DNA of 21,542 nt, taken from Bacteroides sp. (GTDB lineage Bacteria > Bacteroidota > Bacteroidia > Bacteroidales > Bacteroidaceae). Location of the stretch: assembly GCA_019414725.1 (NCBI GenBank), contig DXLM01000036.1, positions 10,609-32,150 on the forward strand, written 5' to 3'. A model generated the notes under the pieces. It did no database searches. It was given only the letters and a program-made list of their open reading frames with translations, and was not told where the DNA came from. Shown here piece after piece: positions 1 through 6,795 of this stretch; the first letter of the stretch is position 1, and each line of letters begins with the position of its first letter. Made by a program: the position numbers and the translations under genes.

Positions 1-251
1 TTAACAAACAAATTGAAAATGAATGTAGGTATAGGTACTCAGTATATTGATTTATTGCGGATATTCTTTGTGCGCAAGAGGTATGGACAAAGGAGGATTC
101 TATTAAACTGTCTAAAATATTGAATGATGAAACACTTGTTTATATAGATGATGATTTTAAAAAAGAGTTGGACAATAGCTTCATCGGGATAAAAGAAAAT
201 AGCGGTTCTTGGAATGATTTTATATTGGATATCAAGCCTGGCGATTCATAG
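1..251 (+). pseudogene. C-terminal remnant of an unrecognised gene, probably frameshifted
   Basis: An open frame runs from 51 to a TAG at 249-251 and ends ...NDFILDIKPGDS. It has normal-looking protein composition but no plausible start, and the same frame has a TGA at 48-50. Frame 1 (from base 1) reads sensibly up to ...GTQYIDL at about 53 and then turns into basic nonsense that stops at 121-123. Joining frame 1 to frame 3 near 52-57 gives a coherent tail (TQYIDL-IADILCAQEVW...). I infer one indel in a gene entering from the left. I do not recognise the family. A short intact gene is unlikely because no start codon is present. Confidence 0.4.
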
Positions 252-304
252 TTAGGGGTAGAACTGTTTAATCCTGATGTATGTAAGAGATTGATAAGTT
301 CATT

Positions 305-1360
305 TCATCGACTGTCAGACGCTAATTCTTTCTCAATTTCTTCAATCGTAGGCAGACTGCCATGGAAGTCTTTCGGCAGGGCTTGCCCCAATTCGTAGTC
401 GGATATGCCGATTGGCTTCTGAAGATCACGCAAGGCATATTCAGCCTTGATACGGTCTTTGCTTTTGCAAAGCAACAATCCAATCGTTCGGTTATCTCCC
501 TCTCGGCAAAGGATGTCATCCACAGCAGAACAGTAGAAGTTGAGTTTACCGATATATTCCGGTATGAACTCCGTGTCTTTCAACTCAATCACTAAATATC
601 TATGCAAAAATGCGTTATACATTAATATGTCGATATAGTAATCATCGCCCGACACCTCTATGTGATACTGCCGCCCCATGAAAGCAAAGCCGGCTCCCAT
701 TTCCACAAGGAATTTTTCTACATGCTTGACCAATCCTATTTCCACATCACGCTCATTGTATTCTTTTGTGAAAGTCAGCATATCGAATATATACGGATCT
801 TTGAGCATGGATTTCACATCGTTTGCCTCTGGTATAGGCAGGGTTTCACTGAAATTGTTTGCCAACGCTCCATGTTTGCCGTAATCATCCAGTTTGATAG
901 CTTCTTGCAGATAACGTTTTGACCAATGGGAGGTGATGCTCTGTACCATGTACCAATAGCGTGCCCGAATGTCCTTGACTTGCTGCAAGAGTATGAGATT
1001 GTGAACCCATCCCAAATGTTTGATAGGAAGTGAAAGGTGGTGCTCCTGATTATATTCATTGAAAAATTGTATCATACACTGCATATTGCGTACAGAGAAG
1101 CCCTTTATTTCGGAATACTCGTTCTTCAAATCCACGGATAAGCGTTGCAAAGTTTTCTTGCCCCAACCGTCAGCGTCTTGGCTTTTTTGTAACATCTCGC
1201 CCACGTCCCAATACATTCTGAGCATTTCTTCGTTGGCGGCATAAATTGCCCGTTGCTGGGCAATCAGCACCCTTTGCTTGATTTTGCGAAGCAATACCGC
1301 GTAACCATGAAAGTTATTCGCCAAGTTGTCAATCATTTGTATATTTGTGTTCTTAGGCAT
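305..1360 (-). CDS. YhcG/DUF1016-family PDDEXK nuclease-fold protein
   Basis: This 351-residue protein matches the YhcG (DUF1016) family. The N-terminal half (about 15-170) is the helical DUF1016 region, with motifs such as YWDVGEML, WGKKTLQRL and GFSVRNMQ. The C-terminal half (about 190-340) is a PDDEXK-like nuclease fold with D244 in YYIDILMYN and E259-L-K261 in VIELKDTEF, the expected D...ExK active-site pattern. The family is usually found near restriction-modification and other defence genes. Its biochemical role is not firmly established, so nuclease activity is an inference from the fold. The ATG at 1360 follows an A-rich stretch and a Bacteroides-type promoter. Length is normal and the frame is intact. 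The neighbour upstream (1451-1999) is on the same strand, 90 bp away, but a promoter lies between them, so it is probably transcribed on its own. Confidence 0.85.
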   Translation of the reverse strand: MPKNTNIQMIDNLANNFHGYAVLLRKIKQRVLIAQQRAIYAANEEMLRMYWDVGEMLQKSQDADGWGKKTLQRLSVDLKNEYSEIKGFSVRNMQCMIQFFNEYNQEHHLSLPIKHLGWVHNLILLQQVKDIRARYWYMVQSITSHWSKRYLQEAIKLDDYGKHGALANNFSETLPIPEANDVKSMLKDPYIFDMLTFTKEYNERDVEIGLVKHVEKFLVEMGAGFAFMGRQYHIEVSGDDYYIDILMYNAFLHRYLVIELKDTEFIPEYIGKLNFYCSAVDDILCREGDNRTIGLLLCKSKDRIKAEYALRDLQKPIGISDYELGQALPKDFHGSLPTIEEIEKELASDSR

Positions 1361-1380
1361 ATTTTTCTTTAATTCGTTTA

Positions 1381-1414
1381 CAAAGTTACTATTATTATTC
1401 GGTTGTGCATCAAA
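1381..1414 (-). promoter_or_regulatory. Probable Bacteroides-type promoter of the YhcG-family gene
   Basis: On the minus strand, TAACTTTG (1388 to 1381) fits the -7 consensus TAnnTTTG. TTTG (1414 to 1411) fits the -33 element. The spacer is 22 bp, slightly longer than the usual 19-21. It would start transcription about 15 nt before the ATG at 1360. Confidence 0.5.
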
Positions 1415-1450
1415 AACTTACGATTATTGCTGATTACATCCTATCAATTA

Positions 1451-1999
1451 TTATCTTCGCATAGAAAAGCTCCTCTTTTGTTGCTGGTCATAATCTCCCT
1501 CCACCACGTTATCGGCTTCCCGTTTAGCTTTGATTCGTTCTCGGTTATCCAAATTCCCTTTTTGCTTGGCAGTGATATACAGGAAATCTCTGGTTGTACG
1601 ATGTGGTTGTTTGTTGTCACCGAACAGGTTGAGGACACTCTTAATGTCTGATACATGCTCCGCGTCAAAACAGGGCTTGTAATAGTTCCTTGCCAAACGA
1701 ATGATGTTGTTTACTGCCTTACGGAAGATATCGCTTGTTTTGAGCCTCGTTGTTTCCTCCGTATGCACAGCTTCCTTGCGGTTAAGTTCGGATTGGTGCT
1801 TTGCCTCCAGCTTCATTAGTTCCCTATGGTGGTCACTCTGCATGGTCTGAATTTTATCCTGTAACCGTTCAATGGTTTCCACATGTGTGGAAATATTATC
1901 TCTTTGAGCGGATGTTTCCGTTTCCTTTCTTGCAGTTCTAAATCTTTTTTTATAAACTTGCCATTGTTTTTCAGTCAGATCGGTTGGATACTGTGTCAT
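1451..1999 (-). CDS. Chimeric coiled-coil ORF: transposase N-terminus fused to a mobilisation-protein-like tail
   Basis: This is an open frame of 182 codons. Residues 1-18 (MTQYPTDLTEKQWQVYKK) look like the start of an IS5-type (DUF4096) transposase. Residues about 38-85 form a charged heptad-rich coiled coil (IERLQDKIQTMQ..., LMKLEAKHQSEL). The tail from about 87 (DIFRKAVNNIIRLARNYYKP ... IKSVLNLFGD ... READNVVEGDYDQQQ) resembles the C-terminal end of Bacteroides MobV/Pre-type mobilisation proteins; that resemblance is from memory and uncertain. No relaxase motifs are present. The ORF may therefore be a fusion created by an insertion-sequence event, borrowing the transposase start codon to reopen a truncated gene. 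Whether it is expressed is unknown, and I saw no good promoter upstream of 1999. A native small coiled-coil protein is the alternative. Confidence 0.5.
   Translation of the reverse strand: MTQYPTDLTEKQWQVYKKRFRTARKETETSAQRDNISTHVETIERLQDKIQTMQSDHHRELMKLEAKHQSELNRKEAVHTEETTRLKTSDIFRKAVNNIIRLARNYYKPCFDAEHVSDIKSVLNLFGDNKQPHRTTRDFLYITAKQKGNLDNRERIKAKREADNVVEGDYDQQQKRSFSMRR
1876..1893. repeat. Perfect palindrome at the transposase-relic junction
   Basis: TTTCCACA and TGTGGAAA are 8-bp perfect inverted arms separated by TG. The palindrome sits inside the 182-codon ORF exactly where transposase-like coding ends and the coiled-coil region begins. It may mark the recombination joint or be a protein-binding site. 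Confidence 0.7.
1880..1999 (-). pseudogene. Frameshifted N-terminal relic of an IS5-type transposase
   Basis: From the ATG at 1999 the minus strand encodes YPTDLTEKQWQVYKK, a typical start of DUF4096/IS5-type transposases. After a run of seven A residues (plus-strand T run 1945-1951) the transposase-like reading continues in a different frame as KKDLELQERKRKHPLKEI, which is what such transposases carry next. So about 40 transposase codons are present, split by one indel in the A run. The similarity ends near 1880-1890, at a perfect palindrome. No terminal inverted repeats or remaining transposase domains are visible. Confidence 0.6.
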
Positions 2000-2163
2000 A
2001 ACTGTATTGCTTGTTACTTTTAAAGATATAATATTTTTCCGATTGACTTGCTGATTTTGAATTTCGGAAATGCCTATAACATTATTCTTTGATTAATTCA
2101 AAACAGTTTCTAAGAATTATCTTGAATTTAATAGAAAGATTGTCAGTAAATAAACACATATTT

Positions 2164-4440
2164 ATGGAATGTAAAAGGGTCATGACAGGTTTCTTGATTT
2201 GTACAGGTCTTTCAATATCTGCCTTTAGTCAGACAACAGGGAAAATAATAGATACAAAACAGCAACCGATAGAAGGTGCTACGATTGTCATGCAGTTGCC
2301 GGATTCTACCTATTTAGGAGCAGCCATATCTGCGGCTGACGGTACATTTACGTTGGAGCAGGAGCCGGATGGTTATTTGCTCATAGTTCAACACCTGCTT
2401 TACCAAACCAAACAGGTAAAGGGGCAGACAGCAGATGCAGGCATCATTACGCTGGAGCAGAAAGACTATAATCTGGACGAAGTGGTAATAAAGGGAGAAA
2501 GACCATTGGTTAAGGTAGAAAACGGACGGCTTGGCTATGACCTTTCCGCACTATCAGAAAAGCAGTCCGTAAATAATGCTTACGAAGCCATAATCAAACT
2601 GCCGGGAGTACAGGAAAAAAATGGAATTCTTTCTCTTGCCGGAGCAAATTCTCTCACAATAGTGATGAACGGCAAGCCTACCACTATGACCTCTGAACAG
2701 CTGGAAACATTATTACGCAATACTCCTGTAAATCGTGTGGAAAAAGCGGAAGTAATGTACAGTGCCCCTCCGGAACTTCATGTACGCGGAGCAGTTATCA
2801 ATGTGGTAATAAAACGCTCACACGACTATTCCTTTCAGGGTGAATTAAGTACCAATTACCAGAACAGATATTTCAGCAGTGGCGGTGCAAACGGAAATTT
2901 TCGCTTTTCCACACCAAAAATCACTTTAGATGTAATGTATGGAGCTGACAATATCAAAACTATGGAATACACAGACTTGCTCTCCAGACACACTTTGAAT
3001 AATAATGTATATGAAATAATGCAGAACGAGAAACTGAGTTCCAAAAGTTGGATGCACAATGTGAGAACCGCTCTGGAATATAACTTCAACGAAAAGAATC
3101 ATCTGAATGTAGCCTACACGGGAAGTTTTACCCCTGACGGGCATAACCGCAGTATAGCTGATGGAAGTTTTCAGCAGTCCAATCTTGATAAGTTTACAGA
3201 TAATAAGATGAACAATATAACAGTACAATATAGTTCGGGTATCGGTCTGGAAGTAGGCGGTGATTATACACGTTACACCTCAGACAATAGCCAGACCATG
3301 TTCACACAATTATCTGATAAGAGTAAAAACTCATATACCCTGACTGGCGGTCAGCGTATAGACCGTTATTCGATTTATGCAGACCAGAAACATAATCTGA
3401 CAAATAACTGGGGTATCGGTTACGGAATATCCTACCGTTATGCAAAAGATTATGATTTTCAAACTTATGATAATGTGTCTGGTAATATAAAACCTGAAAA
3501 TACAGAAGCCGGACTTAATGAACAGACAACTGGTTTTTATTTTTCATTGAATAAAAACTGGGCAACCGGAACCTCATTCTCCATCTCTGCCACAGGAGAA
3601 TATTATACCATCGGGAATTATCATAAATGGGCTGTATATCCGCAAGCCTCACTGACCTATTTGAAAGGTCCGCAACACATCTTCCAGCTATCCCTATCAA
3701 CAGACAAGAGCTATCCGGGCTACTGGGATATGCAATCATCCGTTACATATCTGAACGGATATTCCGAACTTCAGGGAACACCGGGATTGCGCCCTATGAC
3801 AAACTATAACCTGAATGGTACGTACATACTGAAACAGAAGTATATTTTCGGTCTGTTCTACACGCATACATCCGATTACTTTGCCCAAACACCTTATCAG
3901 GCAACAGGCCGACTGGCATTGATATACAAAAATACCAACTGGAATTATATGCGTATGATAGGTGCGAATGTCATTCTGCCGCTCAGCATGGGAAACTGGT
4001 ATGATGCAAGACTCACGCTTGTAGGCATGCAGGCACGGCAAAAATGCGACCGTTTTTTTGATGTACCATTTGACCGCAAAAAATGGCTGTTTATCGGCAC
4101 ACTTGACAACAGCTTCAAAGTAGGCAAGAACCTATCCTTTGAATTGATAGGAAACATACAGACACCTTTCATTCAGGGAACGTTGGATCTCGCCAGTTCA
4201 TTTAATCTCACAGCCGGAATGAAATGGAATTTTGCCAAAGACAGATGTTCGCTTACGGCACGTTGCAGTGATATATCCAACTCCAGTATGCCGGATATGA
4301 AGGTTCGCTTCAAGGAACAATATTTGGATATGGATAGCGGATACTATACCCGTACTGTATCTCTGAATTTCACATACCGTTTCGGTGGTTATAAAAAACA
4401 GAAAGTAAAAGGAGTGGATATATCACGATTTGGACACTAA
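2164..4440 (+). CDS. TonB-dependent-receptor-like outer-membrane beta-barrel protein
   Basis: This 758-residue protein has a signal peptide (residues 1-23, MECKRVMTGFLICTGLSISA then FSQ). A carboxypeptidase-regulatory-like beta-sandwich follows (about 24-100, motif GKIIDTKQQPIEGATIVMQL), then a TonB-box-like stretch DEVVIKGERP starting at residue 105. Next come a plug region (AYEAIIKLPGVQ, IVMNGKPTT, INVVIKRS) and a long barrel rich in alternating aromatic strands. The tail KGVDISRFGH is common in the Bacteroidales outer-membrane beta-barrel family PF14905. At about 760 residues it is shorter than SusC proteins, and no SusD gene is adjacent, so it is not a typical glycan importer. The transported ligand is unknown. 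The ATG at 2164 is chosen because it begins the signal peptide; the frame stays open upstream to a TTG at 2089. A TTTG-like element (2056-2059) and TATTCTTTG (2083-2091) upstream are only a poor promoter match. Confidence 0.85.
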   Translation: MECKRVMTGFLICTGLSISAFSQTTGKIIDTKQQPIEGATIVMQLPDSTYLGAAISAADGTFTLEQEPDGYLLIVQHLLYQTKQVKGQTADAGIITLEQKDYNLDEVVIKGERPLVKVENGRLGYDLSALSEKQSVNNAYEAIIKLPGVQEKNGILSLAGANSLTIVMNGKPTTMTSEQLETLLRNTPVNRVEKAEVMYSAPPELHVRGAVINVVIKRSHDYSFQGELSTNYQNRYFSSGGANGNFRFSTPKITLDVMYGADNIKTMEYTDLLSRHTLNNNVYEIMQNEKLSSKSWMHNVRTALEYNFNEKNHLNVAYTGSFTPDGHNRSIADGSFQQSNLDKFTDNKMNNITVQYSSGIGLEVGGDYTRYTSDNSQTMFTQLSDKSKNSYTLTGGQRIDRYSIYADQKHNLTNNWGIGYGISYRYAKDYDFQTYDNVSGNIKPENTEAGLNEQTTGFYFSLNKNWATGTSFSISATGEYYTIGNYHKWAVYPQASLTYLKGPQHIFQLSLSTDKSYPGYWDMQSSVTYLNGYSELQGTPGLRPMTNYNLNGTYILKQKYIFGLFYTHTSDYFAQTPYQATGRLALIYKNTNWNYMRMIGANVILPLSMGNWYDARLTLVGMQARQKCDRFFDVPFDRKKWLFIGTLDNSFKVGKNLSFELIGNIQTPFIQGTLDLASSFNLTAGMKWNFAKDRCSLTARCSDISNSSMPDMKVRFKEQYLDMDSGYYTRTVSLNFTYRFGGYKKQKVKGVDISRFGH

Positions 4441-4784
4441 AAAAATGAAAAACAAATAGTGCAACGTAATTTGTGTTAGATGCTTACTGATAATGGTTTA
4501 TGCTCTCAATAGTTTATTAATCAATAGTTTACTGGTGATAAGTCGGAAATATGGTCGTAGCCTTTAAGGGTATATTCTAAGTGGTGAATATTTAACCATT
4601 TTAGTTATTATTAACTCATCTACGGTGTCAATACGAGCGATTTATTCTTTTTTTCGGTGCAATTCGTTTCCGATATTTCACTTCTATTTGGGCTCAATGT
4701 CTAAGCCAATACAAAGGTACAATATTTTATCCGATATTGTCTGTTACTTATTGTTTTTTGGTAATAATTTTATTGTAGATATTA
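4441..4784. other. AT-rich intergenic region between convergent genes
   Basis: There is no credible gene here. It separates the outer-membrane protein gene (plus) from the Abi gene (minus). Visible structure: an 11-bp direct repeat TCAATAGTTTA at 4506-4516 and 4521-4531, a TCCGATATT repeat near 4670 and 4730, and an isolated minus-strand TACCTTTG (4719 to 4712) with no -33 partner. I saw no GC-rich terminator for the upstream gene. Confidence 0.5.
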
Positions 4785-4789
4785 TTACC
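4760..4789. repeat. AT-rich hairpin over the Abi stop codon
   Basis: GGTAATAAT (4760-4768) and ATTATTACC (4781-4789) are perfect 9-bp inverted arms with a 12-nt loop. They include the minus-strand TAA stop of the Abi gene. In the Abi transcript the stem is followed by A residues rather than U residues, so a classical intrinsic terminator is not supported. It may still stabilise the 3' end. Confidence 0.5.
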
Positions 4790-5684
4790 TCCACAAAGGC
4801 TCTTGTTCCCAATTACGAGGGAAGCCCAACAAGCGAGTTTTCACTGATGGATGGCTTATCAAGAGTTGCTTGAAATCGGTAATGAATGTATTTTCAAGAA
4901 CAATGGAGTTGAGCCAATACACAACACAGCATAATTGTGGATAAAGAGTTTGTTCTCGGAATGAGAAATCAGCAATCCATGTATTTGGCATACGTTCTGG
5001 CATCTTTGGTTTTACTGGAAAGACACGGTTGGACAGTCGTGAATGATGAGCACAACAATTACGAAGCACCGCAAGACACTCTAACCAGCTTCTCAAAAAT
5101 TTGTGATGATTCAAACCGAACTCTCTTGCGACAGCATGTTTTGCCGTGGCATTTGAAAAATTGGAATAGAGCTTAGAGAGTGTTCCCATTGAGATAACCT
5201 CCAATGTTTTCCATACAGGAGGCAGCTCTGGTTCGTTGTATTTGCGGAAATGCTCAGTAATAAAATCATCGTGTGAGCGTTCCACCTCTTTACGGATAAC
5301 AGCTAAATTGGTAGCAAAACGAGCCTCATTGGTGGCAAAGTTTTCGTCCATAAACCAAAATGCTCCAAATTCAAGAGCAAAGTGCTTGATTATTTTTGTG
5401 CGAACAGCAACTTCAATCGTTTGAATGGCAGTAAAGAGCAAAGCCCTAAGTTGCTTATCAAAGGAATACAGGTCGATAATATCTGCAAAACGACAACCTT
5501 CTCTAAATTGATGCGTAGTGTGGTCAGCTTCAAAATGTCGCCAATAACCAGCAAGACGAACATAGCTTATGATGTCAAGGGCTTTAACAGCTCGCTCAAC
5601 ATCATCAATAAGCAAACCTCTTTCTTTGAGAATATCAATTTGTTGTTCCGTGGTTATGGCTCGATTTGTATACCTGACTCCCAT
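4785..5684 (-). CDS. Abi-family (AbiD/AbiF-like) HEPN abortive-infection protein
   Basis: This 299-residue protein matches the Abi_2 family (AbiD/AbiF type). Recognisable pieces are ILKERGLLIDD near the N-terminus, the YVRLAGYWRHFE segment, YSFDKQLRALLFTAIQTIEVAVRT, and a C-terminal HEPN-type motif R208-N-C-C-A-H213 (the R-x4-H ribonuclease signature). Family members are thought to be RNases that halt growth or translation on phage infection; the trigger here is unknown. The ATG at 5684 is preferred over an in-frame TTG at 5747. It gives the normal family length, and the TTG lies inside the promoter's -7 box and so upstream of the predicted transcript start. Codon use is AT-rich like the rest of region 1. 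No partner antitoxin gene is visible, so it may act alone. It stands opposite the outer-membrane protein gene. Confidence 0.88.
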   Translation of the reverse strand: MGVRYTNRAITTEQQIDILKERGLLIDDVERAVKALDIISYVRLAGYWRHFEADHTTHQFREGCRFADIIDLYSFDKQLRALLFTAIQTIEVAVRTKIIKHFALEFGAFWFMDENFATNEARFATNLAVIRKEVERSHDDFITEHFRKYNEPELPPVWKTLEVISMGTLSKLYSNFSNATAKHAVAREFGLNHHKFLRSWLECLAVLRNCCAHHSRLSNRVFPVKPKMPERMPNTWIADFSFREQTLYPQLCCVVYWLNSIVLENTFITDFKQLLISHPSVKTRLLGFPRNWEQEPLWR

Positions 5685-5695
5685 AAATAAAAATG

Positions 5696-5734
5696 TCCCG
5701 CTGGGTACGCTAATCTTACGGGAAGCGAGCGGGA
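5696..5734. repeat. Inverted repeat in the Abi 5' leader
   Basis: TCCCGCT (5696-5702) and AGCGGGA (5728-5734) are 7-bp perfect GC-rich arms with a 25-nt loop. They lie between the predicted transcription start (about 5738) and the Abi ATG at 5684. The leader could therefore fold, or the DNA could be bound by a repressor. Confidence 0.55.
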
Positions 5735-5744
5735 TTTGTTGGTG

Positions 5745-5776
5745 CAAAGGTAATTAATTATTTCTAACCTACCAAA
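5745..5776 (-). promoter_or_regulatory. Strong Bacteroides-type promoter for the Abi gene
   Basis: On the minus strand TTTG (5776 to 5773) is followed after exactly 20 bp by TACCTTTG (5752 to 5745). This is a full match to the TTTG / TAnnTTTG consensus. It implies a leader of about 50 nt and supports the start codon at 5684. Confidence 0.75.
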
Positions 5777-5813
5777 CAATAGAGCAAATATCAAACAGAT
5801 ATTTTTATCTTAC

Positions 5814-5894
5814 CGCTTCTTTTTCAAATGTTTTTCCGTAATTCTGTACTCGGATTTGGGTAACCATTTCCATGCATTTGAAAATAAAGAAGCG
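5814..5894. repeat. Inverted repeat flanking a 44-bp loop
   Basis: The left arm (5814-5830, CGCTTCTTT then TTCAAATG) is the reverse complement of the right arm (5875-5894, CATTTGAAAATAAAGAAGCG) apart from 3 extra bases in the right arm, about 17 paired bases. It lies between the Abi promoter and the longer structure at 5910-6029. It could be a terminator-like fold or the edge of a small mobile element. Confidence 0.55.
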
Positions 5895-5909
5895 TTATGC
5901 TACTCTTGT

Positions 5910-6029
5910 AAGTGCGAAGCTTGAGAAACTAAACACAAAATCAACAAGAATAGGCATGGTAGTTCCCACGTTATAGCGTGGGCTGCTTTACCATATCTGT
6001 TGATTTAGGTTTTCTCAGGACCTGCACTT
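5910..6029. other. Rod-like nested inverted repeat; candidate structured RNA or palindromic element
   Basis: Five nested helices share one axis: 5910-5915 with 6024-6029 (AAGTGC/GCACTT); 5922-5928 with 6011-6017 (TGAGAAA/TTTCTCA); 5938-5946 with 5998-6006 (AAATCAACA/TGTTGATTT); 5956-5961 with 5989-5994 (ATGGTA/TACCAT); and 5965-5970 with 5977-5982 (CCCACG/CGTGGG, loop TTATAG). That is about 34 base pairs in 120 nt, with small internal loops. Such a layout suits a structured RNA, a REP/MITE-like palindrome, or a DNA hairpin recognised by a transposase. I cannot assign it to a known RNA class. The paired positions are seen directly; the function is unknown. Confidence 0.6.
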
Positions 6030-6079
6030 TAAAATGTGGTTATTGGCAGTGTCACACTTCTTTTTTAGGAGAAAGTGTT

Positions 6080-6235
6080 ACGACAAAAAGAAAAAAGTCA
6101 ATAGATCTAGCAGCTCAATCCGGGGCAGCTAACGAAGTTGTGTCTAGATATGGATCGGCCTCAAAAGAACATTTAGTATCCTATTCTGGTGTTGACTCAC
6201 AGTACATAAATGGGATTAAAATTTGGAATAAATAA
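6080..6235 (+). pseudogene. ORF stub with an ACG in place of a start codon
   Basis: A protein-like frame of 51 codons begins TTKRKKSIDLAAQSGAANEV and continues through VVSRYGSASKEHLVSYSGVD. It ends abruptly at a TAA (6233-6235) after an unrelated-looking YINGIKIWNK. An AGGAG ribosome-binding-like sequence (6067-6071) lies 8 nt before an ACG (6080-6082), where an ATG would give MTKRKKS. The frame stays open upstream to a GTG at 5978, but that lies inside the rod-like hairpin and gives unconvincing protein. I infer the N-terminus of a larger protein with a lost start codon and a truncated 3' end. I do not recognise its family with confidence. Rare ACG initiation is an alternative. Confidence 0.4.
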
Positions 6236-6274
6236 ATCGGGTGTCTTTCTGCAAAGAAAAAGAGTCGTTCCGAT

Positions 6275-6795
6275 GCGTTTCCAGGGCTCACAAGGCTCAA
6301 GGCTCACTTATGCGGTATTTTAAACCTTGGTAGATGTGTAAGTGTTTGCTTTACAGTCTGTTTGGTGGGACAAAACGTGCGGGTTGAATATTATTCTTTG
6401 GTCTTTGGAAAGTTCAGGATTGTCTTGACTTTGTCTGTCGTTTTATAGAATTTGTGTTTGCTTTGACCAGGCTTGTTTTTTGCCGGGTTTTATTCATAAT
6501 GGCCGGATCAATGGATATGGGGCACATTCGGATTTTTCACGATGCCCGGAATGACCAAGTGATGATGTCAATAGAAGTTTCTTTTATTTATACATTTTTC
6601 TTTCCGGTAAATGTCGGATGCGTTCGTGTATGTCTGGGGCTCATTATATTATTCATTTTATTTTTCAGAATATAGTCTTGTCCCCTTCTTTTTATTGTAA
6701 TTAATTAAAAATCAGCGCATTATTAGGTTTCTTGAAGCTTGTTTTGGGCTTAAATACCGCCTAAGTGAGCCTTTGAGCCCTGAGCCTTGGAAAGC
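6275..6795. repeat. Segment of about 520 bp bounded by inverted arms of about 45 bp with triplicated GGCTCA boxes
   Basis: The left arm (6275-6320) and the right arm (6752-6795) are imperfect reverse complements. The inner 22 bp (6299-6320 against 6752-6773) differ at one position only. Each arm carries three hexamers: GGCTCA at 6285, 6294 and 6301, and TGAGCC at 6766, 6774 and 6781. Similarity extends outward through a TTTCCA/TGGAAA block. No transposase, recombinase or other convincing gene lies inside. It may be a MITE-like element, an invertible segment, or a paired regulatory site. I saw no clear target-site duplication. Confidence 0.65.
6321..6751. other. Interior of the inverted-repeat segment, no gene seen
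   Basis: This 431-bp stretch lacks a convincing coding frame. The longest plus-strand frame (6454-6675) needs a TTG start and encodes a phenylalanine-rich sequence without recognisable motifs. Promoter-like TATTCTTTG (6392-6400) has one base too many between TA and TTTG. I see nothing else to annotate. Confidence 0.4.

Noticed and set aside
2089..2163. Upstream extension of the outer-membrane protein from a TTG at 2089
   Set aside because: The signal peptide begins at the ATG at 2164; the extra 25 residues would bury it.
4712..4719. Minus-strand TACCTTTG promoter box
   Set aside because: It has no TTTG partner 19-22 bp upstream, and no gene follows on that strand before the outer-membrane protein gene's 3' end.
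5685..5747. Extended Abi start at the TTG at 5747
   Set aside because: That TTG lies inside the -7 promoter box, upstream of the predicted transcript start, and the extension has no family similarity.
6454..6675. Plus-strand 73-codon frame inside the inverted-repeat segment
   Set aside because: It needs a TTG start, lacks a ribosome-binding region, and gives a low-complexity hydrophobic sequence with no recognisable motif.
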